Source: an uncultured Prochlorococcus sp.
GTDB taxonomy: Bacteria; Cyanobacteriota; Cyanobacteriia; PCC-6307; Cyanobiaceae
NCBI GenBank assembly: GCA_902587615.1
Contig: CACILY010000004.1
Coordinates: 1-56,821, forward strand
Reading direction: 5' to 3'
DNA length: 56,821 bases
Each line of letters starts with the position of its first letter. Position 1 is the first letter of the stretch. The notes below the pieces were generated by a model, which saw only the letters and a list, made by a program, of their open reading frames with translations, had not been told where the DNA came from and searched no databases. This document shows, piece after piece, positions 1 through 10,009 of this stretch. The translations under genes and the position numbers were made by a program.

Positions 1-290
1 CCATTTCTTTTAATGATATGGCTAGCTTTGAGTAAAAGGTCATTTGATGACTGTTCAATTGATATAAAACCTTTTTTAATAGATTCACTTGCTATTGAAT
101 CAAGGCTGTTCCCTGCTAGTAAAGACCGCCTTATATCCCCATCTGAGACCATAGCGATTAATTTTTGGGAATCGTCAACAATAAGTGCTGTTTTCTCTTT
201 TGAGTTTTGTATGACAACTAACGCATCTAGCAAGCTAGATTTCCCTTCATTTAAAAGTAATGAATAAAAATCGGTACTCTTTGATAGCAT
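1..290 (-). CDS. Sugar-phosphate nucleotidyltransferase with N-terminal CBS domain (truncated by window edge)
   Basis: Reverse complement from ATG at 290 reads MLSKSTDFYSLLLNEGKSSLLDALVVIQNSKEKTALIVDDSQKLIAMVSDGDIRRSLLAGNSLDSIASESIKKGF..., a CBS-type motif (SDGDIRR) at the N-terminus. Open to the window edge and absent from the ORF track. Confidence 0.75.
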   Translation of the reverse strand, partial: MLSKSTDFYSLLLNEGKSSLLDALVVIQNSKEKTALIVDDSQKLIAMVSDGDIRRSLLAGNSLDSIASESIKKGFISIEQSSNDLLLKASHIIKRN

Positions 291-688
291 TTATTAAAAT
301 TGAGGTGAATTTAAATGAGGAGAATGCTTTGGTTTGAAAGTAAATAAGTGTTAATTGAGAATCAGTGGGAAAAATACTCGATTAAATAGGTTGCAATTTT
401 TCCAGTATATTACTACAGAGCTTTAAATCATGCTTTTCTTTTGTAGAGAGATGTTCTAATTGTTCTTAACTGAAGAGTTATTATGATGTTCATAGATTCA
501 ACTATCTATAATAAAAATTCTTTTAGAAATACAAATTATTTAATCTAGTTACTATTACTATAGATATGATAAAAACTATATAATCTTTATAAATAAATTT
601 TTATTTAAATTACTCCTAAAAGCTTTTTATAAAAAGTTTAAATCATGAAAAGACCTATAATGACAGTCTTAAACATCTAGAGAAACTA

Positions 689-1456
689 TTGTCTAACGTA
701 AAAGTGGTGATTGGAATTCCTGCAAGGATGGGCTCCTCTAGATTTCCAGGTAAACCTTTATGTCTTATACAAGGTATGCCAATGGTTCAGCATTGTTATA
801 AGAGGTGTGAGCTTTCAAAAAATTCAAGTGATATTTTTGTCGCAACATGTGACGAAATAATATCAAATCAAGTTAGGAATTTTGGTGGAAAAGTAATTAT
901 GACTGATAGTAATATTAAACGTCCTGGATTAAGGGTTGCTGCTGCTGCTGAGTCACTGAATTTAAATGATCAAGATATTGTTGTAGTTGTTCAGGGAGAC
1001 GAGCCATTAGTACACCCAGATATGATTGACATGGCGATAGAGCCACTTCTGCAGAATAGTGATCTATTTGTCTCGAATTTAGTTCTTAAGGCATCAGAAG
1101 AGGACCTTCATGACGCAGGAGAAATAAAAGTTGTATGCAACTTAGAAATGAATGCTATATACATGTCTCGATCACCAATACCTTCCAATTTTCATGAGGA
1201 AAAACGAGCACCAAGATGGAAACAGGTATGTGTCATGCCTTTTAGATGGCATTTTATGAAACACTTTAACTATAATTTGACAACTACTCCCTTAGAACAA
1301 CAAGAGTCCATAGAAATGTTAAGAGCAATAGAACATGGATTTAAAGTAAGAATGGTTCCTTCTCCATACCTTTCAAAGTCTGTTGATACAGAAGCTGATA
1401 GAGTCAAAGTTGATAAGATGATGGAAAATGATGAGATTTTTGCATCCTATAAGTAA
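689..1456 (+). CDS. KdsB-like cytidylyltransferase (3-deoxy-ulosonate CMP transferase family)
   Basis: N-terminal GIPARMGSSRFPGKPL and VQGDEPLVHPDMI motifs of the KdsB/NeuA-type cytidylyltransferase family; TTG start. Confidence 0.85.
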   Translation: MSNVKVVIGIPARMGSSRFPGKPLCLIQGMPMVQHCYKRCELSKNSSDIFVATCDEIISNQVRNFGGKVIMTDSNIKRPGLRVAAAAESLNLNDQDIVVVVQGDEPLVHPDMIDMAIEPLLQNSDLFVSNLVLKASEEDLHDAGEIKVVCNLEMNAIYMSRSPIPSNFHEEKRAPRWKQVCVMPFRWHFMKHFNYNLTTTPLEQQESIEMLRAIEHGFKVRMVPSPYLSKSVDTEADRVKVDKMMENDEIFASYK

Positions 1457-1544
1457 GAAGATATACCTGAATAAGTTAAACAATAAAGTCCTGTAATTTA
1501 TTAATATTTATATGGTATAATTTCCAAAAATTAGCAATAATTTT

Positions 1545-2585
1545 ATGAGAAGTCCTTTGGCTAGTGTTATAACGTTGGTTTACAATGGTATGCCTTTCCT
1601 TGAAGAATCGGTTTATAGTATTTTATCTCAGGACTTTGAAAACTTTGAATATATAATAATAGATGATTGTAGTACAGACAACTCTCTTCAATTCCTCCAT
1701 TCTTTGCAAGACGATCGTATAAAGATTATAAAAAATAAATATAATATTGGTGTCTCAAGATCATTTAATAAGGCATTAGCCTTTGCCTCATCAGAATATA
1801 TTATAAGGCAAGATCAAGATGATGTTTCTTTGCCTTCACGTATTAAGGAACAGGTTGAATATTTAAACTCTAACCCATCAGTATCTGTGGCATGCTCTTG
1901 GGAATATGTTATTAATAATAAAGGCATAATAACGGAAATTGCAAAAGGTAAGATTGACAACTATGGAGATCCACTAGCTTCTATTTTCTTAGGTTTGTGC
2001 CCAATTTGGCATCCATCATTAGCTTGTAGGATTAAAGCCATCAAAGACATAGGTGGATTTAATGAAAATTATAAATATGCTGAAGATTATGATGTGACAG
2101 CAAGATTGATTTTAAATCGACAAAGTGTACATATTTGCCAACAATTCCATTTAAATGTTAGAAGGCACTACCAACAGCAATCTCAAAAATTCAAAAAGCC
2201 ACAACAAAATGCATGTTTGGATATGCAATATGAAACTCTTAGTAAGTTTATAAGTAATAACGATGAACTTTCTCTCTTACATCTTTTCTTTTCAAAGAGA
2301 TTAGAGATATCAAAGTTAAATGAACGAAATACTTTAAAGTTTCTTTATAAGAGTTATCAAAAATTTATTTCCAGAGTATCATCGGAACTTAACTTAGATG
2401 ATAATGAAGTATCTTCTTTTAAACGTCGAATTTATAGTAGGTTGGGTTTAGGTATATATTATACCCGCTATTTCCATTCCTTACCGTTTAATTTAACCTT
2501 TATAATCTTTTTAATCCTTTCCCCTCAGTATGTTCTAACTCGTTTTGTTAGAATATTTCAAAAGAAATTCGATTTATCTAAGTAA
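1545..2585 (+). CDS. Family 2 glycosyltransferase
   Basis: SVITLVYNGMPFLEESVYSILSQ...EYIIIDDCSTDNS...QDQDDVS typical GT2 GT-A fold motifs. Confidence 0.9.
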   Translation: MRSPLASVITLVYNGMPFLEESVYSILSQDFENFEYIIIDDCSTDNSLQFLHSLQDDRIKIIKNKYNIGVSRSFNKALAFASSEYIIRQDQDDVSLPSRIKEQVEYLNSNPSVSVACSWEYVINNKGIITEIAKGKIDNYGDPLASIFLGLCPIWHPSLACRIKAIKDIGGFNENYKYAEDYDVTARLILNRQSVHICQQFHLNVRRHYQQQSQKFKKPQQNACLDMQYETLSKFISNNDELSLLHLFFSKRLEISKLNERNTLKFLYKSYQKFISRVSSELNLDDNEVSSFKRRIYSRLGLGIYYTRYFHSLPFNLTFIIFLILSPQYVLTRFVRIFQKKFDLSK

Positions 2586-2588
2586 GAA

Positions 2589-3905
2589 ATGGTTCAAGAA
2601 AATTTTTCAACAAAAGAAAGTATAAAAAATCTAATATTAGGGGCTGGATTGGCCGGTATGAGTGCTGCTTACCATTCTGATTCACATATTTATGAAGGTC
2701 AATCTTTGCCAGGCGGAGTAGCTAAATCAATCAAAATTAAAGGCTTTACATTTGATTTAGGCATTCATGTTTTGCATACAAAAAATCAATTTATCCTCAA
2801 TTTAATGGAAGATATAGGTGTTAAAATGCTAGAAGTGGAAAGAGAAGCATGGATTTACTCTCATAAGACATATACTCGCTTCCCTTTTCAAGCTAATACT
2901 TTTGGATTACCACATGAAATTATTAAGGATTGTTTGATGGGATTTATTCAAAATAAATATACTAATAAACAGGATATAAAAAATTACCATGATTGGCTTT
3001 TATATATGTTCGGCAAGGGATTTACTCAACACTTTATGTATCCTTATGCCCAGAAATTTTGGGGTATCAATCCAAATGAACTGACGACTGATTGGGTAAA
3101 TGTACGCCACCCGCGTCCATCATTAGAAGATGTATTAACAGGAGCATTAACTGATCAGACGAAGGGTTTTGGTGTAAATGCTATATTTAGATATCCTAAA
3201 GAAAATGGCTATGGAGACATTGCTATTAAGCTTTCTCAGAAATTAAAAGATAGGATCTCTTATAATAAGTTGGCTATAAATATAGACACTAATTCAAAGA
3301 AAGTTTACTTTAAGGATGGTGATATAGTTAAATATGAGAATTTATATTCGACTCTCCCCTTAACTAAAATATTAGATCTTTTAACTGATGTCCCTCCAGA
3401 GATTTCTAGAGCAGCTCAGCTGTTGATTTCCAATACTTTTCAACTTGTATTTATAGGAATAGATAAACCTAACATTACTACCAAATCTTGGATATATTTT
3501 TCAGATAATGATATCCCCTTTGTAAGAGTATCTTTCCCTGGGAATATGTCTGAAAATTGCGTCCCACCTGGTTGTTCATCTATTTTAGTAGAGATTTCAT
3601 ATGGTCCTAATGAATCTATCCCTAATAATATAAATTCACTAATTACGAAAGTGATAGAGAATCTAATAAAAGTAGATGTCTTAGATTCGACTGATAAAAT
3701 TTTGTTTACCGAATCTCATATCATTAATGATGCTTATGTTATATTTGATCATAATAGAAAATCATCAGTTAATAAAATAAATGCTTATTTGCAATCAATA
3801 GGCATAAATGTATTTGGTAGATATGGTAATTGGGAATATCTTTGGTCTGATGAATCTATTATGAGTGGATATAATATATCTAAACTAATTTCCTCAACGA
3901 AATGA
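2589..3905 (+). CDS. FAD-dependent oxidoreductase, UDP-galactopyranose mutase/protoporphyrinogen oxidase-like
   Basis: LILGAGLAGMSAAYH...YEGQSLPGGVAKS dinucleotide-binding motif, ~438 aa, in glycan cluster. Confidence 0.75.
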   Translation: MVQENFSTKESIKNLILGAGLAGMSAAYHSDSHIYEGQSLPGGVAKSIKIKGFTFDLGIHVLHTKNQFILNLMEDIGVKMLEVEREAWIYSHKTYTRFPFQANTFGLPHEIIKDCLMGFIQNKYTNKQDIKNYHDWLLYMFGKGFTQHFMYPYAQKFWGINPNELTTDWVNVRHPRPSLEDVLTGALTDQTKGFGVNAIFRYPKENGYGDIAIKLSQKLKDRISYNKLAINIDTNSKKVYFKDGDIVKYENLYSTLPLTKILDLLTDVPPEISRAAQLLISNTFQLVFIGIDKPNITTKSWIYFSDNDIPFVRVSFPGNMSENCVPPGCSSILVEISYGPNESIPNNINSLITKVIENLIKVDVLDSTDKILFTESHIINDAYVIFDHNRKSSVNKINAYLQSIGINVFGRYGNWEYLWSDESIMSGYNISKLISSTK

Positions 3906-5692
3906 AAACTTCTGAGAGAGAGATAGATTTAAGATATTCTTCGATAATTTCAGATGAATTCAAAGAAAGTATTCAGAGATCAGCATTTATAGCTCGTCCT
4001 CTATTCAACCAAATAATTTCCAATTATTTAGATAGCAAAAAGTTACCTTCATTTATACTTTTCCATGAACCTTTTTGTCGCAATACATATTCTTCCCCAA
4101 CTTTCTTCTATTTTACTACAGTAGTATTTGTCGAGAAGTTCCTCACAAATTACATTGAGGGTGATAAAGATAATCTTATATTAGTTGATTCTCCAATGCA
4201 GAAATTAATTATAAATAGGATTACCAAGGCTAAGAATCTATCTTGCAAGGTTAAGTATGTTCAACCACTTGCTGTTTATTATAACCTTCTCAGGAAAATA
4301 ATTATTAGTCCCTGTAAAGCATTTTTATATAGAATTTTTCAGTTTTATATGATCAATAACTCATTATCATCTACCATAGATAATCAATTAAAAGAAATTA
4401 AGAATATTTGCTTAGTAGATACATTTATTACTCCAACTTATCTGGATGAAAAAAAATGGTATGGCAGCTTTTCTAGTTATTTAAACCAAGACCGTCTTTC
4501 AAGAACTTTCTTCGTACCAACATTTACACTGTTTACACCCAGTGATTATATGAAATTACTTTCACGAATTAGACAAAAATCTAGACCACAAATTTTAAAA
4601 GATGATTATTTGAGCTTAAATGACATAATTCAATCTACCTTTAGTGCTTTTAAACTACAATTTAGGAAATTACCAAGATCTTATTATAAAGATTATGATA
4701 TCAGTTATCTTTTCGAAGAAGGATTACGTTTCCCACCAGATTATTTATCTCTAATAGAATCATATATAAATTTAAAATTTTTTTCTAATCTGAAAAAAGA
4801 AAAAGTTAATATCACACATAGTATAGATTGGTTTGAGGGACATGCTATTGATAAATCATGGAACTACGCGGTTAAATATAATTACCCAAATGTAAAAAGA
4901 TTAGGATATAGATCAATAATAAGTCTTCCCCTGTCTCTATGCTCTATTCCTATACCCGTGGAGAGCAGGTATCAAATGTTACCTGATATATTTTTAATTC
5001 CAGGACCTTCCGTTAGGCCTATACTTACTGAATTTAATAAAGAACTTGTATCTTATGGAGGACCAGCATTCCGTTTTGAATATCTACAAGAGATATCCAG
5101 TCATATATCTTTATTGTCTTCTACTTCAATACTTAGAGTACTTGTAACATTACCTATTTCTACTCTAAACTCTAAACATATTTTGAATTCTTTATTAATA
5201 CCATCCAATTCTTTTGATTCTTTAAATAGAAAAATAATCTTTAGTATCCGTAAGCATCCCTGTTCTCTAATAGATGTTCAATCGTTTATAAATAAATCAC
5301 CTAAATGTTTTACTATCTCTCCCTATAAGACTATCTCAGAATCCTATAAGCATACTGATATCCTTATAACTGAAGCCTCAACAACTTCCATGGAAGCAAT
5401 AGTATTGGGGATTCCTACTATAATTTTATCTTCAAATCTTCCAGGCCTTATAGACAACCCTGTCCCATTAACTATTCCAAAGACTCTGGTCAAGTATCCT
5501 AAGGATGTTAAAGAATTAGAAGATCATCTAATTAGATTCTCAGAATTAACTGAAGAGGATGTTTCTCAAATAAATCAAGACTCAATTAATCTAAGAGAAA
5601 AGTATTTTAAAAGTGTAACTAATCAAAGCGCCACAGAAATCTTAGATTCATTTTATCAAATTGGTATAATAGAAAAAAAGTTTACTAAATGA
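3902..5692 (+). CDS. Surface carbohydrate biosynthesis protein, putative GT-B-like transferase
   Basis: 596 aa; C-terminal SESYKHTDILITEASTTSMEAIVLGIPTIIL resembles the donor-binding region of capsule/CDP-glycerol-type GT-B enzymes. ATGA overlap with the upstream gene. Confidence 0.5.
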   Translation: MKTSEREIDLRYSSIISDEFKESIQRSAFIARPLFNQIISNYLDSKKLPSFILFHEPFCRNTYSSPTFFYFTTVVFVEKFLTNYIEGDKDNLILVDSPMQKLIINRITKAKNLSCKVKYVQPLAVYYNLLRKIIISPCKAFLYRIFQFYMINNSLSSTIDNQLKEIKNICLVDTFITPTYLDEKKWYGSFSSYLNQDRLSRTFFVPTFTLFTPSDYMKLLSRIRQKSRPQILKDDYLSLNDIIQSTFSAFKLQFRKLPRSYYKDYDISYLFEEGLRFPPDYLSLIESYINLKFFSNLKKEKVNITHSIDWFEGHAIDKSWNYAVKYNYPNVKRLGYRSIISLPLSLCSIPIPVESRYQMLPDIFLIPGPSVRPILTEFNKELVSYGGPAFRFEYLQEISSHISLLSSTSILRVLVTLPISTLNSKHILNSLLIPSNSFDSLNRKIIFSIRKHPCSLIDVQSFINKSPKCFTISPYKTISESYKHTDILITEASTTSMEAIVLGIPTIILSSNLPGLIDNPVPLTIPKTLVKYPKDVKELEDHLIRFSELTEEDVSQINQDSINLREKYFKSVTNQSATEILDSFYQIGIIEKKFTK

Positions 5693-6597
5693 AGATATTC
5701 ATGTCTGGCGTAGGAGGTATGCTTGGAGAAGCTTTTTACAATGAATTTAATATAGATAATCTTTTAAAATGTACTGATTTAAATCCTTCAGAGGAATGGT
5801 TGCAGAAGCTTGACTTTAGAGACGCTGATTCATATTCGCAGCAAGTTAATTTGTTTAAACCAGATTGGCTGTTCCATATAGGAGCACATACTGATTTAGA
5901 GTATTGTGAGACCAATCCTGTAGATACCTATAACACTAATACAGAATCTGTCAAAACAGCAGTAGAACTTTCTAATCAATTATCTATACCATTACTATAT
6001 ATCAGCACGGCAGGTATATTTAGCGGGAAGAATGATTCTTATGATGAGAGAGATACTCCAAACCCAATCGGACATTATGCAAAATCAAAGTACCTTGGAG
6101 AACAATTTATAATACAAAATTCTTCTGATTATCTAATCTGCAGAGCAGGTTGGATGATGGGAGGGGGACTCACAAAAGATAAGAAATTTATTTCAAAAAT
6201 AATAAAACAAATAATTTCAGGAAAGAAAAAACTAAATATCGTTTCAGATAAGGATGGAACACCTACTTATACAATTGACTTTGCTAAAAATGTTCGCCTT
6301 CTAATTGATAACAATAAGCGGGGTTTGTATAATATGGTTTGTTCTGGTATGACTAGTAGATTAGAGGTCGCGTCTGAATTGATTTCTATTTTAGGATTAA
6401 CGAATGATATTGAAATCAATCCAGTAAAATCAACTTTCTTCTCCGAAACATATTTTGCAGAGCGCCCTGCAAATGAAAGATTAACTAGTAGGCGTTTAAA
6501 CGATGAAGGTATGAATATAATGCGTGATTGGAAGTCCGCATTAAGAGATTATATGACAAATAGATATTTACCTTTAAATCAAATTGGTTATAAATAA
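5689..6597 (+). CDS. NAD(P)-dependent sugar epimerase/reductase, RmlD-like SDR
   Basis: MKIFMSGVGGMLGEAF..., YxxxK (HYAKSKYLGEQF), RmlD-type domain (KDGTPTYTIDFAKNV). ATGA overlap with upstream gene. Confidence 0.85.
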   Translation: MKIFMSGVGGMLGEAFYNEFNIDNLLKCTDLNPSEEWLQKLDFRDADSYSQQVNLFKPDWLFHIGAHTDLEYCETNPVDTYNTNTESVKTAVELSNQLSIPLLYISTAGIFSGKNDSYDERDTPNPIGHYAKSKYLGEQFIIQNSSDYLICRAGWMMGGGLTKDKKFISKIIKQIISGKKKLNIVSDKDGTPTYTIDFAKNVRLLIDNNKRGLYNMVCSGMTSRLEVASELISILGLTNDIEINPVKSTFFSETYFAERPANERLTSRRLNDEGMNIMRDWKSALRDYMTNRYLPLNQIGYK

Positions 6598-6701
6598 CAG
6601 ATATGATAAAAATAAATGATTTAATTCTCTTAAGTTGAACTGCTTTTATCCTTTCATAAAAGAATATATATTTCCTCTTGAGACTATTATATAATATCTT
6701 C

Positions 6702-7907
6702 ATGAACAGATTAAAAAACTTTTCACTAGGGAAGCCAGGATATACTCCGATTCCATCAATTCAACTTCTTATCAAATCATTATTTACAGAATATGATCTA
6801 GATAAAGTCACTTCTCCTTGGCTAAACTATGCCGATCAATATTTATGGTTGTCTAGATCATCTTTGTCTTTATACTTAATTGCTAAATTAAGATTTGATT
6901 TAACTAGATCAAAAAGTATTAATATATTTCTTCCAGACTTTTTCTGTAATGAGGCTTTGTCTTTAGTACGAACTAATGATATAAACTTATATTTTTATAA
7001 TGTCAATTCTAATTTAGAGCCTATTAAAGAAAGTGTTTATAACTTACTAGAACATTCTATTCCAGATATCATCATTCAAGTTCACTATTTTGGAGAAAAT
7101 TTTGATTGTTCTTTTTTACGAAATACAGCTAATAAGTATCATTCTTGGTTTGTAGAGGATGCCACTCATATGATTTTCCCTCAAGGCAATGTCGGTAAGG
7201 TTGGTGATTTCATTTTATATAGCCCATACAAGCATTTCCCTATTCCAAATGGTGCTTTACTAGTAATTCCTAAATCCAAATTAACAGATTCAATCAATTT
7301 TAAACATTTACTTAAAAATCTTGAGGACATTCAATCTAGCTCTTCAAGATCTTCTCAAACTCAAACTTTATTAAAATGGATTATTAAAAGAATAATACAA
7401 AATATAGTACAAAATAGATCAGTACTATCTTCTAATATTTCTATAGGAAATCAACACGATAATATTAATCCATCATATGTTTCTTCTTGTGGTACAAGAG
7501 TTTATAAGCTATCCTTCCGAATATTATTTAACTTATACCCTTCCTTTTCTCAACTCGTTCATAGAAAAAGGTTAATCTCCTTTAAAATATATCAAGCTTT
7601 ATCTAAAATTAATAATAATTATAAAGATCAATCCTCAAACTATATAACTCATATGATTCCATACTCAAACAACACCACTGACTTTTTTCAGATCCTAAAA
7701 ATACAAGAAACAATATGGTCTAAATTTCCGACACTCTTCTGGCCTGATTTACCCCCAGAAGTTCTTGCTAACCCTAGCTGCCATAAAGTTGCTATTTCCA
7801 GGACAATGAATACTCTTTACCTTCCGATCCATATTTCAATAACTGATAGTCAAATTAATGCATTCCTAGCGACAGTTGATCGTCATAGGTCTAAAAATTC
7901 TCCTTAG
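6702..7907 (+). CDS. DegT/DnrJ/EryC1/StrS-like aminotransferase family protein
   Basis: VEDATHMIFPQGNVGKVGDFILYSPYKHFPIPNGALLVI resembles the PLP-lysine region of DegT enzymes. ATG at 6702 preferred over the TTG at 6678 used in the ORF track. Confidence 0.6.
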   Translation: MNRLKNFSLGKPGYTPIPSIQLLIKSLFTEYDLDKVTSPWLNYADQYLWLSRSSLSLYLIAKLRFDLTRSKSINIFLPDFFCNEALSLVRTNDINLYFYNVNSNLEPIKESVYNLLEHSIPDIIIQVHYFGENFDCSFLRNTANKYHSWFVEDATHMIFPQGNVGKVGDFILYSPYKHFPIPNGALLVIPKSKLTDSINFKHLLKNLEDIQSSSSRSSQTQTLLKWIIKRIIQNIVQNRSVLSSNISIGNQHDNINPSYVSSCGTRVYKLSFRILFNLYPSFSQLVHRKRLISFKIYQALSKINNNYKDQSSNYITHMIPYSNNTTDFFQILKIQETIWSKFPTLFWPDLPPEVLANPSCHKVAISRTMNTLYLPIHISITDSQINAFLATVDRHRSKNSP

Positions 7908-8085
7908 TATTTACGTACTATTCCATTGTTTTTATGTCTAGAATTTGATTTTTGTATATATTATGTCTAATATTGCATGTCACTATAGTATGTCATCATT
8001 AAGTACATTCTCAGAGTTTATAGCCTTATCAAAATTTATTAATAAAGAGATTTAATCTTCTCACCTTCTATTTAATCTCAATCAT

Positions 8086-9093
8086 ATGTTATACAACAAA
8101 GTAAAGTCAAATGAATATTCCGTTGAATTAACATCCAGAGATCAATATCAACAATTGTATGCCAATACCAATATCGATAAAAATTTCATCTACCATCTTA
8201 CTCAATCACCTTTTTATTATCCTTTAAGCAATAATGTTATTCATCTAGCTATTTATAAGAATACTAAACCCGTAGCATTAACATCTGTATACTTAAGACC
8301 GTCTTTTTTAAATCTTTTCAACTTAGTTCGTATCAATAGAGGACCTCATCCTCTGGTCGTACTTTCTCGATCAGAATATTTGGATATTCTCAACTCTATC
8401 TTATATTTTTTACGCGTTAATCGACTTTACATAATTTCACTATCTCCTGAAGTTAATATCTCAAGAACTGATTTTACTAATGCTTTTATATGTCTAAAAA
8501 CCCCTTTTAAGCCTTGGAGCTCATCTTTAATAACATTGTCTGATAGTGAAGAATTAGAGATATCTAAATTTAAATCTAAGTGGAGAAATACACTCAAGAA
8601 AGGTCTTAAATCTGTTAAGATAGAAACCGTAATAGAGAATGAATCCTATCAGGAAATAATAGATAACTATATCCAATTTGCTAAATCTAATAAGTTCAAG
8701 TCAATAAATATTCAATCATTAAATAACTGGTGGCAGCATTCTTCAAATAAACTTAATATTAAAACTCCTAACATCAATATATATAGGGCATACCTGCCTG
8801 AAAATCCTCACAAAACACTAGGAGCGATAGGCATTGTTTCTTATCTAGAAACATCATTATACCTCTTTGGTTATTCCACAGGTTTTGGGAGAATATATCA
8901 TGTCAATTCTGTTTTGCTATGGTTCTCTATTAAAGAGGCTATTAGAAAATCCCATAGTTCATTTGACCTTGGCGGATTAGGAGTCGATACCCCCTCTGGT
9001 ATTCGCAAATTCAAGCAAGGACTTAATGGGAACCCTTATTCATTGTCTGGAGAGTATTTGTGTATACTGAATTTTGTGGATAGTGTTTCATGA
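8086..9093 (+). CDS. FemAB/GNAT-like acyltransferase
   Basis: C-terminal FDLGGLGVDTPSGIRKFKQGLNGNPYSLSGEYLCI matches the G-x-KxG(F/L)G motif of FemAB-like acetyltransferases in glycan clusters. Confidence 0.65.
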   Translation: MLYNKVKSNEYSVELTSRDQYQQLYANTNIDKNFIYHLTQSPFYYPLSNNVIHLAIYKNTKPVALTSVYLRPSFLNLFNLVRINRGPHPLVVLSRSEYLDILNSILYFLRVNRLYIISLSPEVNISRTDFTNAFICLKTPFKPWSSSLITLSDSEELEISKFKSKWRNTLKKGLKSVKIETVIENESYQEIIDNYIQFAKSNKFKSINIQSLNNWWQHSSNKLNIKTPNINIYRAYLPENPHKTLGAIGIVSYLETSLYLFGYSTGFGRIYHVNSVLLWFSIKEAIRKSHSSFDLGGLGVDTPSGIRKFKQGLNGNPYSLSGEYLCILNFVDSVS

Positions 9094-9986
9094 ATAAATT
9101 TTTTCTAATTAGAGCTTTTAATAAGACTTATCGTTCATTATCTCAATTTAGTTGGATTGATAAGTGCTTACAATCAAAAAATAACCTCATAATTTTTTCT
9201 CTTCATAGCACTAATAAAAATTATTTTACTAAATACTATCAACTTCTCAAAGAGATTAATTCTATAGCTCCTTTTTTAAAGCCCTCCCAGATTAGCGATT
9301 ATTTCCAAGGTTCATATGGTTCGAGACCTAGATCTATTCTTACCTTAGACGATGGATTTATTGATAACTATGATTTTGCAATTAACGTATTAGATGATTT
9401 GAAAATCAAAGCTATATTCTTTGTTATCCCTTACTTTATCGATAACAATTATACTTCTGCTGAATATATCGAAGCCCTTTTCCCAAACTTTAATAAATTT
9501 AATTGTTCTCCAGACCCTGATCAATTTCTCCATTTAACGTCCAACCAAATTCAAACCTTAGATAATAACGGACATACTATTGGAATACATGGATATAAAC
9601 ATGAGTCTTCAACATCACTTTCTCAAGAAAGACTTTATAATCTTACATGTAAATCAATCGATATCATGGAGAAGTCTATTAAATATCCTGAACATTATTG
9701 CTATCCTTTTGGCACTTATTCCCATTTCTCTTCCCAGACCAATAATTTATTAAAATCAAAATTCAGATATATACATACTGGTATTCGGGGATCAAATTCA
9801 ATTCACGAATTTAATCTAGGTTTGCTTAATCGACAAACTATTAGTGGCCATACTAAAAATTTAGTTTATCTTCCTTATAGTTTTGAGTCTGTTTTCTTTT
9901 TTGTATTTAATCCAATCACTCGTTTACCTTTAAAGATATACCATATAATCAAGGATTATTTATCCAGGTTTAGTTCAAAAGATTAG
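9090..9986 (+). CDS. NodB-type polysaccharide deacetylase
   Basis: ILTLDDGFIDNY (TxDDG) and IGIHGYKHESSTSLS (HxxxH) motifs; ATGA overlap with upstream gene. Confidence 0.85.
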   Translation: MNKFFLIRAFNKTYRSLSQFSWIDKCLQSKNNLIIFSLHSTNKNYFTKYYQLLKEINSIAPFLKPSQISDYFQGSYGSRPRSILTLDDGFIDNYDFAINVLDDLKIKAIFFVIPYFIDNNYTSAEYIEALFPNFNKFNCSPDPDQFLHLTSNQIQTLDNNGHTIGIHGYKHESSTSLSQERLYNLTCKSIDIMEKSIKYPEHYCYPFGTYSHFSSQTNNLLKSKFRYIHTGIRGSNSIHEFNLGLLNRQTISGHTKNLVYLPYSFESVFFFVFNPITRLPLKIYHIIKDYLSRFSSKD

Positions 9987-10009
9987 TAATCTTTTTATTT
10001 ATAAGAACT

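Noticed and set aside
13-267. 84-aa plus-strand ORF
   Set aside because: Antisense to the CBS-domain reading frame at 1-290, which has clear family motifs.
6485-6703. 72-aa minus ORF
   Set aside because: Overlaps the RmlD-like gene and spacer; low-complexity AT-rich translation.
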